Assembly: GCA_028873695.1 (NCBI GenBank)
Contig: JAPPNU010000062.1
Span: 25,508-89,507, forward strand
Source: Gemmatimonadota bacterium
GTDB taxonomy: Bacteria > Latescibacterota > UBA2968 > GCA-2709665
Reading direction: 5' to 3'
DNA length: 64,000 nt
Shown: positions 8,856 through 17,978 of the stretch, piece by piece
Numbering within the stretch: the stretch's first letter is position 1
How the letters are laid out: each line of letters opens with the position of its first letter
The notes under the pieces: generated by a model
The model's input: the letters and a program-made list of their open reading frames with translations, nothing else
Databases searched by the model: none
Told to the model about the DNA's origin: nothing
Position numbers and translations under genes: made by a program

Positions 8856-9927
8856 CTTCGTCCCGTAGTATTGATATCGAGTCCCTGGCGAACCGGATGC
8901 TCACGCGATCGCCCGGAAACGCGCTCTGGACCAGCGGATGGCTCTCCACGAGCTTCACCTGCGTGCCGTCCGGAAGGTCCACGACAAACTGTTCCATTTC
9001 GCCCAGGTAGATCGCGTTACCGACCGTCCCGGTGACAACGTGGTCGGCTTCGCCGGGACTGCCCTCGAGGAATTCCATGGCTTCGGGGCGGATGGCGCAC
9101 AGTACGCTGTCGCCTTTCCGGATACCGTCGTAGCCCGGCCTGCCGTACAGGACCCCCACTCCTGTTTTCACGCCGATGTTCTCGCCCGGCAGGACGACCT
9201 TGCCCGGAATCAGGTTGATTTCACCGATGAAGTCCGCGACAAACCGGTTGGCCGGCTTCGAATACAGCGTCCTGGGGGACCCGGACTGCACGACTCGCCC
9301 CGCCCGCATCACGGCGACGCGGCCGGCCATCGCCAGGGCTTCTTTCTGGTCGTGCGTGACATAGATCATGGTGATCCCGAGGCTCCGGTGCAGCGCCTGG
9401 ATCTGTTCCCTCATCTCCAGACGCAGTCGTGCGTCGAGATTGGAGAGCGGTTCGTCCAGCAGCACCACGTCGGGTTCGATCACCAGGGCCCGCGCCAGCG
9501 CCACCCGCTGCTGCTGCCCGCCCGACAGCTGGTTGGGAGACCGGTCCCGGTAGCCTTCCATCCTCACCATCCGTAACGCGCGCCGGATCCGATCAGCGCG
9601 TTTCCGCGGCGCAACGTCGCGCAGGGAAAGCCCGTACTCCACGTTCTGCCAGACCGTCATATGGGGCCAAAGCGCGTAATTCTGAAAGACCATTCCGGTG
9701 TTTCGCTTTTCCGGCGGGACTCCGGTAACGTCCCGATCGTCAAAATACACGCGGCCGCGTTCGGGCCTGTAGAAACCGGCGATCGTTCTCAACAACGTGG
9801 TCTTGCCGCAGCCGGAGGGTCCCAGCAGAAAGTAGAATTCGCCTCTCTCGATTTCGAGATCGACGCATTCAACAGCGACCACGCTCCCGAATCGCTTTGT
9901 GACATCCTTCAGACGAACACGCACCAT
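8839..9927 (-). CDS. ABC transporter ATPase (FbpC/PotA family)
   Basis: A 362-residue importer ATPase with Walker A GPSGCGKTTL near residue 38, Q-loop VFQNYALWPH, signature LSGGQQQRVALARAL, Walker B VVLLDEPLSNLD and switch His in YVTHDQKEAL. The C-terminal hundred or so residues form a TOBE-like regulatory domain, as in FbpC, PotA and MalK. It energises the two-domain permease encoded downstream with a 17-bp overlap. ATG 9927 gives the usual MVRVRLKDVTKRFG start. Confidence 0.92.
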   Translation of the reverse strand: MVRVRLKDVTKRFGSVVAVECVDLEIERGEFYFLLGPSGCGKTTLLRTIAGFYRPERGRVYFDDRDVTGVPPEKRNTGMVFQNYALWPHMTVWQNVEYGLSLRDVAPRKRADRIRRALRMVRMEGYRDRSPNQLSGGQQQRVALARALVIEPDVVLLDEPLSNLDARLRLEMREQIQALHRSLGITMIYVTHDQKEALAMAGRVAVMRAGRVVQSGSPRTLYSKPANRFVADFIGEINLIPGKVVLPGENIGVKTGVGVLYGRPGYDGIRKGDSVLCAIRPEAMEFLEGSPGEADHVVTGTVGNAIYLGEMEQFVVDLPDGTQVKLVESHPLVQSAFPGDRVSIRFARDSISILRDEGENSA

Positions 9928-10009
9928 AGAACGCCCTCACGTGCCTGGGAACTGTTCTGGTATTCACGGTGTGTCAATCCAGCCGACGACTGTTGACGCC
10001 AGGGACGCT

Positions 10010-11428
10010 TTACCGTCTAAACGAGGGAAGCGACTTTTTTGCGAGGTAGATCACCATGACGCCTGCGAGGCCCAACGGAAACAGGAGCGTCAGCCTGTCC
10101 ATGAGACGCCTTCGAAACGGCGGCTTTGAAACTCCGTATTTGTTCCGTGCGAATTCCGTCCATGACGCCAGGGTCCTGTTGCGCAGTTCCGCATCCCGCC
10201 AATGGGCGCCCAGGCGGCCGCAGGCTTCTTCGCTGACGGGCACTTTCGCGAGCCGTCGAACACGCTCAGGCGTCACTCCTTCCTCTATCGTCGTTTTCCA
10301 GGCGTCTTGAAGCCGCTGGTGGGAATCGATCACCATGACGCCGATCAGGTCGTTCAACACGCGCCATCGGGTTGACGCCTTCTCCGAGTCATAGACGAGG
10401 TCCGACGTCCACTCGAAAGGGTTCAACGCAACGGCGGCCTGATCGCGATACCGCCCGTAGAGATCGGGCAATACCGTGAACCGGTTGAGCGCGGTTTCCT
10501 GGGGGCCTCCCGGCGTACCCTTTTTCAGAAACCAGAGTTTCTGACCCGAATCCGACATCACGAATTCGACGAAATGCCGTGCCGCCACCAGATTGGATGC
10601 GCCTTTCAGGATGGCCACCCCGTCCGGATTGACGATGGTCAGGTTGTCGGGCATCGTGAATCCGATATAATCTTCTCCCACCCGGCTGGCCTGGGCCCAG
10701 GCATAAAAGTCGATGGACAGGCCGTAGGCCACCTCGCCGGCGGCGACGTCCTTGGGCGCCTGCGAGCCGCCCGAGGTAAAATTGCGGACATTGGCCCCCA
10801 ATGTCGTGATGACCTCCCAGCCTCGCTCCCAGCCGTATGCCTGCAGGATCAACTCATAGGCCATGTGCACGCTGCCGCTGCTTCTCGGGTCTCCCGAACC
10901 GACCCACGAAAACAGCCCCGGATCTCCAAGGTCGGCCCAGGTGCTCGGGGCCGGCAGGTTCACAAGGTCGAGAACGGCCCTGTTGTACACGATTCCGAAA
11001 CCCGCCAGGGTGGCGCCGTACCAGCGATAGTCCGGATCGTACAGAGGTACGCCGCCGATTCTTCGCGGCAGTCGATCCAGCAGAGCCTCAGGCAGGCGAT
11101 GAGCCGTGCAGAGGCCCATATCGGCGATTTCCATAAACGGGTCCATGCCGCCGCCGAAGAAGACGTCGATGCCGATTCCGCCGGGCGCGCGACGGAATTC
11201 GGATTTGACGTATCTCAGAATCGAGCTCGTGCCGCCGCCGACGTCGAGCCATTCCAGGACAATCTCCCTGCCCGTCAGCCTGGAATAGTGGGATTTGAAG
11301 GCCGTTTCAAACTCGTTCTGTACGCCGTCCGGATGGGGTGAGATCAGAACCAGCCGTTCAGGCGCAGCCTGAATCTCGACGGAAATGAGTATACAGAAAC
11401 AGAACAGGGGCAGAATTCGGAGCTTCAT
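10010..11428 (-). CDS. Extracellular solute-binding protein with C-terminal membrane anchor
   Basis: A 472-residue family-1-type binding protein of the Fe(III)/thiamine cluster, starting with a signal peptide (MKLRILPLFCFCILISVEIQAA). Typical segments are LVLISPHPDGVQNEFE, IDVFFGGGMDPF, WYGATLAGFGIVYN and STWADLGDP. Unlike ordinary binding proteins, it ends in a hydrophobic helix (LTLLFPLGLAGVMVIYLAKK) preceded and followed by basic residues, so the mature protein is probably tethered to the inner membrane. ATG 11428 begins the signal peptide; an upstream GTG at 11452 would only add eight residues. It is the first gene of the importer operon. Confidence 0.82.
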   Translation of the reverse strand: MKLRILPLFCFCILISVEIQAAPERLVLISPHPDGVQNEFETAFKSHYSRLTGREIVLEWLDVGGGTSSILRYVKSEFRRAPGGIGIDVFFGGGMDPFMEIADMGLCTAHRLPEALLDRLPRRIGGVPLYDPDYRWYGATLAGFGIVYNRAVLDLVNLPAPSTWADLGDPGLFSWVGSGDPRSSGSVHMAYELILQAYGWERGWEVITTLGANVRNFTSGGSQAPKDVAAGEVAYGLSIDFYAWAQASRVGEDYIGFTMPDNLTIVNPDGVAILKGASNLVAARHFVEFVMSDSGQKLWFLKKGTPGGPQETALNRFTVLPDLYGRYRDQAAVALNPFEWTSDLVYDSEKASTRWRVLNDLIGVMVIDSHQRLQDAWKTTIEEGVTPERVRRLAKVPVSEEACGRLGAHWRDAELRNRTLASWTEFARNKYGVSKPPFRRRLMDRLTLLFPLGLAGVMVIYLAKKSLPSFRR

Positions 11429-11488
11429 GGCCGGTCCATTCGCCTCCACCACTCAAGTATTGAGTTCACGCATGCGACGTCGGTCGGA

Positions 11489-11517
11489 ATGGTACCGACG
11501 CCAACCCGGTGTGTCAA
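11489..11517 (-). promoter_or_regulatory. Promoter for the ABC importer operon
   Basis: On the minus strand TTGACA (11517-11512) and TACCAT (11494-11489) are separated by 17 bp, about 60 bp upstream of the binding-protein ATG at 11428. A 7-bp inverted repeat (11478-11484 with 11494-11500) overlaps the -10 region and could be an operator. Confidence 0.55.
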
Positions 11518-11595
11518 TTTCTTTCTGTCGTTCCACAAAAAAACGCCGCAATCCGGAAGATTGAGACGTACGCGCCAGGCGATCAGGCAGATGGT

Positions 11596-12786
11596 TCAAG
11601 GCCCGATGTCATCCACGCTTCCGATCCGGTTCCCGGTAGGATCGGTAAACCAGATCTTTCCAAGCCGGTCCCTTGTCAGCCCTCCCACGCCGGAAACCGA
11701 ATTCGGCAGTTCGAGTATCCTGATGCTTGAAGCCTCCGGATCGAATCTGGCGAAATACCTGGATTGATCGGCCGCGTACCAGATGCGCCCGTTAAGGTCC
11801 ACGGACAGCGCGGATGGATCGGGTCCGTCTTCCGGCAGGATGTAGCTCGTGAAGTTCCCGGTGGCCAGCAGGTCCCACGCGTGCAGTTGAAAGGCATTCG
11901 CCGCAAACCAGATCTGATCTCCGGCATCCAGCACGAACTGTTTCGTGGTCAAATTCCGGATGGGTATTTCGATCTCCGCGATCTCTTTCGTTTCCGGATT
12001 CATCCGGCCGAATTTTCCGGCCGCTCGTTCCGAAAACACCAGAATGCCTTCGCTATCGATCAGGATCCGGTCCAGACCGGCCGACGGCGTGAACACCGGG
12101 TACTCTTCAAACGTGCCGCGATCGGGATCGAGTCGCCCGATCCGGTTTCCGGATTCCTGCGTGAACCAGAGGTACCCCCTCCGGTCGAAAACCAGCCCGT
12201 TGGGCCGGCTTCCCGGAGTGGAAACGGCATACATCCGTACTTCTTCGGAAATCGGGTCGAGCCGGCCGATCGCATTCGCAACAATATCCGTGAACCAGAC
12301 GATCCCGCGCCCGTCAACGGCAAGCCGCGCCGGCCGGCCGCCAGGCGTTGGCAACGGATATTCGACGAATGTCTCGGTGGAGGGATCGAAGCGGCCGATC
12401 TGGTTTGCGCCCGTCTGCGCAAACCAGACGCGGCCGAGGGCGTCGACCACGATATCCCGCGGCTGGCTTCCCAGGGTCGGCAGGGTATACACATCGACGG
12501 AACCGACGGCGATTTCCTCGTCAACATGAGAGTGCATCACCGCGTGTTGGGCTCTGTCGTAAAGGCGCGCGAATATCAGAAAGTCCTGAAGATCGACGGC
12601 GCCGTCGCCGTTGAGGTCGAACCGCGTGTCCCCGGTCCCGAATGCCTGCGCCAGGAGAACGTAATCCCCGAAATCGATTACGTCGTTGCCGTCGAAATCG
12701 ATATCGGGCGTGGTCTGCGCCGATGCGGTCGATATAAGGATACCGAAAGCGAGCAACCAGACCGGGATTTTGGGGCGTAAACTCAT
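11596..12786 (-). CDS. Secreted virginiamycin-B-lyase-like propeller with dockerin-type repeats
   Basis: A 396-residue exported protein. After a signal peptide (LLAFGILISTASA) come two Ca2+-binding dockerin/EF-hand-like repeats with DIDFDGNDVIDFGDY and DLNGDGAVDLQDF. The rest is a seven-bladed Vgb-type beta-propeller in which blades repeat G-x-VWFTD/A and IGRLDP elements. True Vgb opens streptogramin B; most environmental homologues have no known substrate, so enzymatic function is uncertain. ATG 12786 is preceded by GAAGGAAAG. Dockerin-like repeats imply cell-surface assembly or plain Ca2+ stabilisation; no cohesin gene is seen in this window. Confidence 0.75.
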   Translation of the reverse strand: MSLRPKIPVWLLAFGILISTASAQTTPDIDFDGNDVIDFGDYVLLAQAFGTGDTRFDLNGDGAVDLQDFLIFARLYDRAQHAVMHSHVDEEIAVGSVDVYTLPTLGSQPRDIVVDALGRVWFAQTGANQIGRFDPSTETFVEYPLPTPGGRPARLAVDGRGIVWFTDIVANAIGRLDPISEEVRMYAVSTPGSRPNGLVFDRRGYLWFTQESGNRIGRLDPDRGTFEEYPVFTPSAGLDRILIDSEGILVFSERAAGKFGRMNPETKEIAEIEIPIRNLTTKQFVLDAGDQIWFAANAFQLHAWDLLATGNFTSYILPEDGPDPSALSVDLNGRIWYAADQSRYFARFDPEASSIRILELPNSVSGVGGLTRDRLGKIWFTDPTGNRIGSVDDIGP

Positions 12787-12816
12787 CTTTCCTTCGGAGC
12801 AGGATGGCCGCAACTA

Positions 12817-12920
12817 ACCTTGATTCGTAGGTCTTCGGGGACGTTAATTCGAATATGTGCTTGTAAATAAAAGCGATTAGACGGCTGATTGCCAGGATAC
12901 ACCAGACCACTGGACGTGAA
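12817..12920 (-). repeat. Family B intergenic repeat, copy 1
   Basis: About 100 bp shared with 19441-19540 (opposite orientation) and 32002-32106. Conserved blocks are GATTCGTA, GGACGTTAA, a GCGATTA block, CCAGGATA and CTGGACGTG. It ends about 20 nt before the Shine-Dalgarno of the propeller gene. In that sense it can be read as a short hydrophobic peptide with ending like HIFELTSPKTYES that is recognisable in the other copies. Confidence 0.75.
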
Positions 12921-13035
12921 CGGATAAAACGCCCTTCTATACGTCGATAACGCCCCGTTTCGGAGGGTTTAATCGCGTCGCCGCGCGTTGCAGTTTTTTC
13001 TGATTGAAGCTAATGCGGGACAATTGATTCCCGGG

Positions 13036-14517
13036 TCAACCCGGCGTGTTTTCCCCGCGGGCGAGCGCGAAGATTCCCCGGGCGGCTTCCAGGCGCAGAC
13101 CCGGTTCGGCGTTCTCAATGTACTCGCGAAGCGTCTCCAACTGCTGCAGGTCGCCGGAACGCGCCAATCCTCTCAGCGCAGCCGCCTGAAGGACCGCTTC
13201 TTCGTTCCCGGCGAGGATGTCGTTCAACGCTTCATTCGCTTCCGCCAGCGCAATCCGTCCGAGCGCGTCGATGATGGACTCCCTGACTTCCAGCGACGCG
13301 TCCTGATGAAACGCCCACGCGAGCGCCTCGACCGAGTCGGCACTCCTTATTTTTCCCAGAGCCTGCACAACCGCCAGACGAACGGAGAATTCCCTGTTTT
13401 CCGAGAACGCGTCCCTCAATGCCGGGATCCGTCTTTCATCGGCAATGATACCCAGGATTTCCGCGGCGCGCCTTCGAAACGGAATGTGCTTGCCCTTGAG
13501 GTCGTCTTCCAGTTCCTCCGAAATCTCGAACCCGCGGCCGAGGCGGGCCAGGGACCAGGCCGCGCTGAGCCGCAGCGGTTGATTCCCGGGGCCGAAAAAG
13601 GCTGATCGCAGGAGTTCCACCGCCGTTGAGTCCTGAATCCACCCCAACCCGTCCACAGCCAGCAACCGGTTCATCGGGTGTTCTTCTTCCAGCAGCTGTT
13701 CCTTGAGGTAGACGCCAATCTTCCTGGCGGACAGTCCTCCCAGCGCTTCCAGGCAGCGGATTCGCAGGGAATGTTGCCACGACGTCTGTTTTGCAACCGT
13801 CTCAAGATGGTCGATCGCCGCGGCGGTTCCGAATTCCTCCAGAGCCTCCACCATGACCAGCGAGGTGGAAAGCTGCCGGGTCTTCAGCAGGGTATCGGCG
13901 ATGACGGGCAGACTCTGCAGATCCGCCAGCCTGGCAAGCGCCAATGCCGCGGAAGATCGGACAACCGGGTCCGGATCCTCTCCAAACGCCCGTCTGAGCG
14001 CCTGGACGGCCGACGGGTTCTCCAGTTGACCGAATGCGGCGGCCGCTTTGGATCGTACCATGGCCATCTGACCGTTCCCGAGCGTTTCCGCCAGCCAGGG
14101 AGCCATTGTGCCGGCGTTCAGCCGTTCCAGCGCGGTCGCAACCTCCACTTTCACGAAAGCGCTTTCGGTTTTTTCGAACACGCCGCCGAGCGAGTCGACG
14201 ACGCCGGGACCATCGTGTTTGCCAAGCGCTTCCACCGCCCGCAGAACGACGATTTCATCCGGATGTCCCAGCAGGGCCAGGAATGCGGATCGAACGTCAG
14301 CGCCATCCAGACCCCCCAGGACCGATACGGCCTCCGCAACGAGGGCGCCATCCAGTTCGTCGTTGTGAACGAGACTGAGTACGGTATTCAGCGCGTCTTT
14401 TTCGGCCAGCTGCACTTCCTGCCGGCTGACGCCGCAACTCCAGGCGCAGACGCAGATCAGAATGAACCGGGCGGATTGCCAGACCACACGCGGCCGCCTG
14501 CGTTTTGAATTACGCAT
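13036..14517 (-). CDS. HEAT-repeat lipoprotein
   Basis: A 493-residue protein built almost wholly of about 30-residue HEAT/PBS-lyase-type helical repeats (for example VVLRAVEALGKHD, VVRSSAALALARLAD, VRLAVVQALGKIRSAD). The N-terminus is basic and then hydrophobic and ends in AWSC, a plausible lipobox placing the protein on a membrane as a lipoprotein. Such solenoids act as protein-binding scaffolds; no catalytic motif is visible. Its ATG lies 2 nt after the stop of the SUMF1-domain gene, so the two are probably translated from one mRNA. Confidence 0.78.
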   Translation of the reverse strand: MRNSKRRRPRVVWQSARFILICVCAWSCGVSRQEVQLAEKDALNTVLSLVHNDELDGALVAEAVSVLGGLDGADVRSAFLALLGHPDEIVVLRAVEALGKHDGPGVVDSLGGVFEKTESAFVKVEVATALERLNAGTMAPWLAETLGNGQMAMVRSKAAAAFGQLENPSAVQALRRAFGEDPDPVVRSSAALALARLADLQSLPVIADTLLKTRQLSTSLVMVEALEEFGTAAAIDHLETVAKQTSWQHSLRIRCLEALGGLSARKIGVYLKEQLLEEEHPMNRLLAVDGLGWIQDSTAVELLRSAFFGPGNQPLRLSAAWSLARLGRGFEISEELEDDLKGKHIPFRRRAAEILGIIADERRIPALRDAFSENREFSVRLAVVQALGKIRSADSVEALAWAFHQDASLEVRESIIDALGRIALAEANEALNDILAGNEEAVLQAAALRGLARSGDLQQLETLREYIENAEPGLRLEAARGIFALARGENTPG

Positions 14518-14519
14518 TC

Positions 14520-15896
14520 CTATTCGGCTCCCACCGCGCAGCGAAACCCGACGTCCGACCGCTTGTCATCGGGTTCCGCCCAACCCGCGCCGGTGCATTT
14601 CGCCCGCTTTTCGTCGTCAAGCCATGAACCGCCGTATATTGCGCGGAGTTCCCTGCTGTTTCCATACCAACCGTCCACCCACTCCCAGACATTGCCCACC
14701 ATATCCCGGGCGCCATAGACGTTCGGGTCACCCCCCGCCACCTGCCCGGCCCCGGCATTCCAGGTCAGACCGGTCCTGGCCCTGGCGGGATCGTAGCGCT
14801 TGCCGTAGGAATAGATATTGCCCCCTTCACCCAGGCACGCCGCAACCCATTCCTCGGACGTTGGCAGCCTCTTGCCGAGGGATCCGCAGTATTCCCGCGC
14901 CTGTTCGTGAGTGATTCCGGTGGCTGGCATTCGAGGACCATCAGAGAATTCATCCGGCCTGTAAGTGGGGTCAAACGCCCGATACGCCTCAACGCTGACT
15001 TCGTGCGGATCGATGTACAGGGTCTGGAAAGCGGAGGTCTCGATCTTCAGCATGCCTTCGACTTTTTTCGCGAAAGCCGCGGCCTTTCGTTCCGCCTCGG
15101 CGGCCTGAGCCCGTTCTTCGGCCAGTTCGGCCTGCCTGGCCGTTTTCGCCTGTGCGTCGATTTTCGCCTTCCTGGCCGCCTCCGCGGCCTGGACCGCGGC
15201 CTGGCGGCGGGCGGCTTCCCTTCGGACACGTGCCTGAATCCGGCGTCGCGCCTCTGCCTCCGCCCTGGCCAGGCGAATCCGGTCGGCCTCCGTCAGTGAG
15301 CGGGCGCATCGGAAACCGTAGTTCAGCGATTTCAGATCCACTTTCGCCCGCCTGGCGGAACCGCACCGAGTCAACCTGGGACCATCCGTCCAGGATCCGC
15401 CGTACACCTTTTGCATCCCGCCTTCGCCGCCGTTGTCGTCAACCCACTCCCATACGTTGCCGGACATGTCGTACAGTCCCGCCCAGTTCTTCCCGTAGCT
15501 CATCACCGCCCTGGGGCCGTCGGTCCAGTTCCTGCGTCCCACCCGAGCGTGGTTCGGGTCGTAGTTGTTTCCGTAGGCGTAGGCGGTTCCCTCAAGACCG
15601 CCGCACGCCACAACCCATTCGTCGGACGTTGGCAGACGCTTATCCTGCGCTTCGCAGTACGCTTTCGCCTGCGTGAACGAGATCGCCGTGGCCGGCATAT
15701 TTGCGTCATCGAAATAGGTGTACGCCGGATTATAGTCCGGATCGAACGCCTTGAACTGCGCGACCGTCACTTCATGCCTGCTCATGTAGAACCGTTCCTG
15801 GCCGGACTGTACCAGGACCATTTCATCTCCGGAGGGCTGGGCGCGCGCCGCACCCGGGGCGAACGCAACCAGAACCGCGATCCATAGACGTCGCAC
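14520..15896 (-). CDS. Exported protein with two SUMF1/FGE-like domains joined by a coiled coil
   Basis: A protein of about 458 residues with a signal peptide (LVAFAPGAARAQ) and two formylglycine-generating-enzyme-fold domains. Domain 1 (about 25-205) contains HEVTVAQFKAF, RLPTSDEWV, GNVWEWVDD and GFRCA; domain 2 (about 300-458) repeats these with RLPTSEEWVAA and GNVWEWVDG. Between them lies an Ala/Arg/Glu-rich coiled coil of about 85 residues. Neither domain has the catalytic Cys pair expected after GGS (GGSWTDGPRLTRC, GGSWLDDEKRAKC), so sulfatase activation is unlikely. The start is taken as GTG 15896, one base after the upstream stop; the TTG at 15911 is a less likely alternative. Confidence 0.72.
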   Translation of the reverse strand: MRRLWIAVLVAFAPGAARAQPSGDEMVLVQSGQERFYMSRHEVTVAQFKAFDPDYNPAYTYFDDANMPATAISFTQAKAYCEAQDKRLPTSDEWVVACGGLEGTAYAYGNNYDPNHARVGRRNWTDGPRAVMSYGKNWAGLYDMSGNVWEWVDDNGGEGGMQKVYGGSWTDGPRLTRCGSARRAKVDLKSLNYGFRCARSLTEADRIRLARAEAEARRRIQARVRREAARRQAAVQAAEAARKAKIDAQAKTARQAELAEERAQAAEAERKAAAFAKKVEGMLKIETSAFQTLYIDPHEVSVEAYRAFDPTYRPDEFSDGPRMPATGITHEQAREYCGSLGKRLPTSEEWVAACLGEGGNIYSYGKRYDPARARTGLTWNAGAGQVAGGDPNVYGARDMVGNVWEWVDGWYGNSRELRAIYGGSWLDDEKRAKCTGAGWAEPDDKRSDVGFRCAVGAE

Positions 15897-15897
15897 C

Positions 15898-16893
15898 TCA
15901 AAATTCCCCAAGCAATTCCTGGCGTTCTTCGCCTTCGCCCAGAATCAGGCTGATATCCCATTCGTACTGGCCGTTGGCCGGCACGACCCCGCAGGCTTTG
16001 AGTCCCCACGCCGTATCCAGGCGGTCGACCTGCGACGTCGAGGGTTCAAGCGCCGCGTGGTGGAGGTTATTCCAGCCGCCCTCGTTAATCCATAAGCCCA
16101 GATGGGGAAGCTTTTTGGCGGGAAACAGAAAGCCGACGAACTCCCCGTTCGGGTAGACCAGCGCGCAGCGACCCTGTTCCAGACGCGTGGAGTAAATCTT
16201 CTCCGCCTCTTTGGTACGGCTGGACCGGATCGAGGACCGGTTATAGGCCTTGTCGAGCGTCACATCCGTCACCTTGGGCCAGGCGTGTCGGGTCATCGGC
16301 GGCCCCAGGCGGTCTTCCGTACTCATGTAGGCAACCACGTCCGTACCGGAAGGCATCAGGATGCGCGCGCGGGTTTCCACTCTAAACAGCGGGTGGAACG
16401 CATACACGAACGGCATTTCAAACGGACTTTCGTTCCGGACGGTGTAGGAAAACCGGATATACGGCTTTTCTCCGCGCGCCAGCGTTTCGAAACGGATGTC
16501 ACGTTGAAACACATATGGAAACCGCACGCCATTTACCCACATCTGCAGGCGTCCCTGCTTGACTTCGTACTGCCAGGGCAGCATCCAGACCTCTCCATGG
16601 TCCGGAACCGGCACCCCTTCCCAGGGAAAGGCGGGATAGGGGCAGTCTTCGACAGTGGGAAAACACTCGTCAGCACCGTCCCGTTCGTAATTCTCGAAGC
16701 GGTCCGCGTAGGTGCGCCTCCGGTAGGGTATGCTGGTGCGCGAAAGAAACTCGCGCCCGGTCGCCTTATTCACAAGGGAAGTGATTTTTCCGCCCAATTC
16801 CGGAGCGACAACCATCGAGAAGTGATCCGTGTCCAGCTTTATGCCCGAGACGTCCGGCGCCAGTTCCAGCTCTGACAGTTTGAATTTATCCAT
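15898..16893 (-). CDS. Aldose-1-epimerase-like (galactose mutarotase fold) protein
   Basis: A 331-residue cytoplasmic beta-sandwich protein related to aldose 1-epimerases: APELGGKITSLVNKATGREFL near the N-terminus, YTVRNESPFEMPFVYAFHPLF around residue 150, and GLWINEGGWNNLHHAALEPST near 280. The central His in AFHPLF is consistent with the mutarotase catalytic or binding His. The substrate is unknown. It is second in a run of minus-strand genes ending with the propeller gene, and the SUMF1-domain gene starts one base after its stop. Confidence 0.7.
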   Translation of the reverse strand: MDKFKLSELELAPDVSGIKLDTDHFSMVVAPELGGKITSLVNKATGREFLSRTSIPYRRRTYADRFENYERDGADECFPTVEDCPYPAFPWEGVPVPDHGEVWMLPWQYEVKQGRLQMWVNGVRFPYVFQRDIRFETLARGEKPYIRFSYTVRNESPFEMPFVYAFHPLFRVETRARILMPSGTDVVAYMSTEDRLGPPMTRHAWPKVTDVTLDKAYNRSSIRSSRTKEAEKIYSTRLEQGRCALVYPNGEFVGFLFPAKKLPHLGLWINEGGWNNLHHAALEPSTSQVDRLDTAWGLKACGVVPANGQYEWDISLILGEGEERQELLGEF

Positions 16894-16998
16894 ATATCCG
16901 TATCCAGTTCTTCGGAATGGTTAGCAGACAGCCGGACGTCGCGGTCGCGAGCGCGTTTTTCTGACGCCGGGCGCAGCAAAACTGTTCCACGGATCCTG

Positions 16999-17964
16999 TT
17001 ATGGACTTCGTTCCGGGATTCTGCGTTGAACCAAACGGCCCATCTGCGCGACGCCCAGCAGATCGAAATATTCCCTGTCGTCGTCCCTGGGGCGAAATGA
17101 AACGTATTCAAGCATCCTTGCGAGTACGCTGTTCTGACTGGCGACTTCCTCCGGGATGGGGATGTTGAGGCGACCCATTACGTTTTTCAACCGCACTCTT
17201 CCCTTACGGATCCACCCGCCATCGTAAGTGATATCGAGCGACCCTTCCGCCGTGCGAATCACCGGAACCGAATGCTCGGCCAGTTTCAAGTCCCGTAGCG
17301 AGGTCCGGTAGACCGCGATCTTGTACGCATTGGGACTTCCGTGCTCGTCGTAACCGTCCGGATAAAGCGGTTCCTCGGCCACGATCTCTCCCAGATTGGC
17401 ATAGAGTTCCTCGGTCCCGAGCGCGGCGGCCTCAAACCGGTAAAGCGAATTCCCGCTCCCGACGTGAAAGAACTCCGCCCGCACGTTCAGGTGCATTCCC
17501 TCGAAAGGAGACGACCAGCTGAAGCCGTCGAAATTGCCGATGTTGTGGTTACGCTTTATGTAGTAATGCGCGGCACACACCACGTCCACGTCAGTTGACC
17601 GGTCGATCACCTCTCCCAGACGCAATCCGTGCCAGTCGCCCACGTGTCTGACCTCGTATCCCCTGTCCTGCAGGGCCGAACGGATGGCTTCGTATAGGCG
17701 GAGTTCGTACCTTTGCGGCATCCGAAACGGGTCCCCCTGCAACTCACGCGTGAATCCGAGTATAACCCGACCCGCGTATCGGAGTCCGGGATCGGGGTCC
17801 CGGTCAGACGCCAAAACCATGAGACCGATCCGTTTCGGACGATATTTCGCAAACACCTCCTCCGCCGAACCTGTCCCTTCGGCGAAAGATTCCTTCTTTA
17901 TTTCCCCGCCCTCGGACGGCGCCGCAGCGATACATAAAAAACCGAACAGAATCAAAAAGCGCAC
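16999..17964 (-). CDS. Secreted protein of unknown function
   Basis: I do not recognise this 321-residue protein. It begins with a signal peptide (VRFLILFGFLCIAAAPSEGG). The mature part has an alternating alpha/beta pattern, with RPKRIGLMVLASDR, RGYEVRHVGDWHGLRLGEVIDR and VDVVCAAHYYIKRNH, and looks like an assigned-fold-free bacterial lipoprotein/periplasmic domain. The start at GTG 17964 is strongly favoured because GGGAGG lies 7 nt upstream; the longer open frame overlaps the ceramidase gene and lacks a Shine-Dalgarno. It follows the ceramidase-like gene by 14 bp and is probably co-transcribed with it. Confidence 0.6.
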   Translation of the reverse strand: MRFLILFGFLCIAAAPSEGGEIKKESFAEGTGSAEEVFAKYRPKRIGLMVLASDRDPDPGLRYAGRVILGFTRELQGDPFRMPQRYELRLYEAIRSALQDRGYEVRHVGDWHGLRLGEVIDRSTDVDVVCAAHYYIKRNHNIGNFDGFSWSSPFEGMHLNVRAEFFHVGSGNSLYRFEAAALGTEELYANLGEIVAEEPLYPDGYDEHGSPNAYKIAVYRTSLRDLKLAEHSVPVIRTAEGSLDITYDGGWIRKGRVRLKNVMGRLNIPIPEEVASQNSVLARMLEYVSFRPRDDDREYFDLLGVAQMGRLVQRRIPERSP

Positions 17965-17978
17965 ATACGCCTCCCGTA

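Noticed and set aside
11478-11500. Terminator for the propeller gene in the gap upstream of the importer operon
   Set aside because: The 7-bp stem has no T run on the needed side, and it overlaps the importer promoter, so an operator is the better reading.
12521-12910. Protein-coding reading of the family B repeat as a normal gene
   Set aside because: The frame overlaps the start of the propeller gene and only the repeat part is shared with other copies; kept as a possible leader peptide only.
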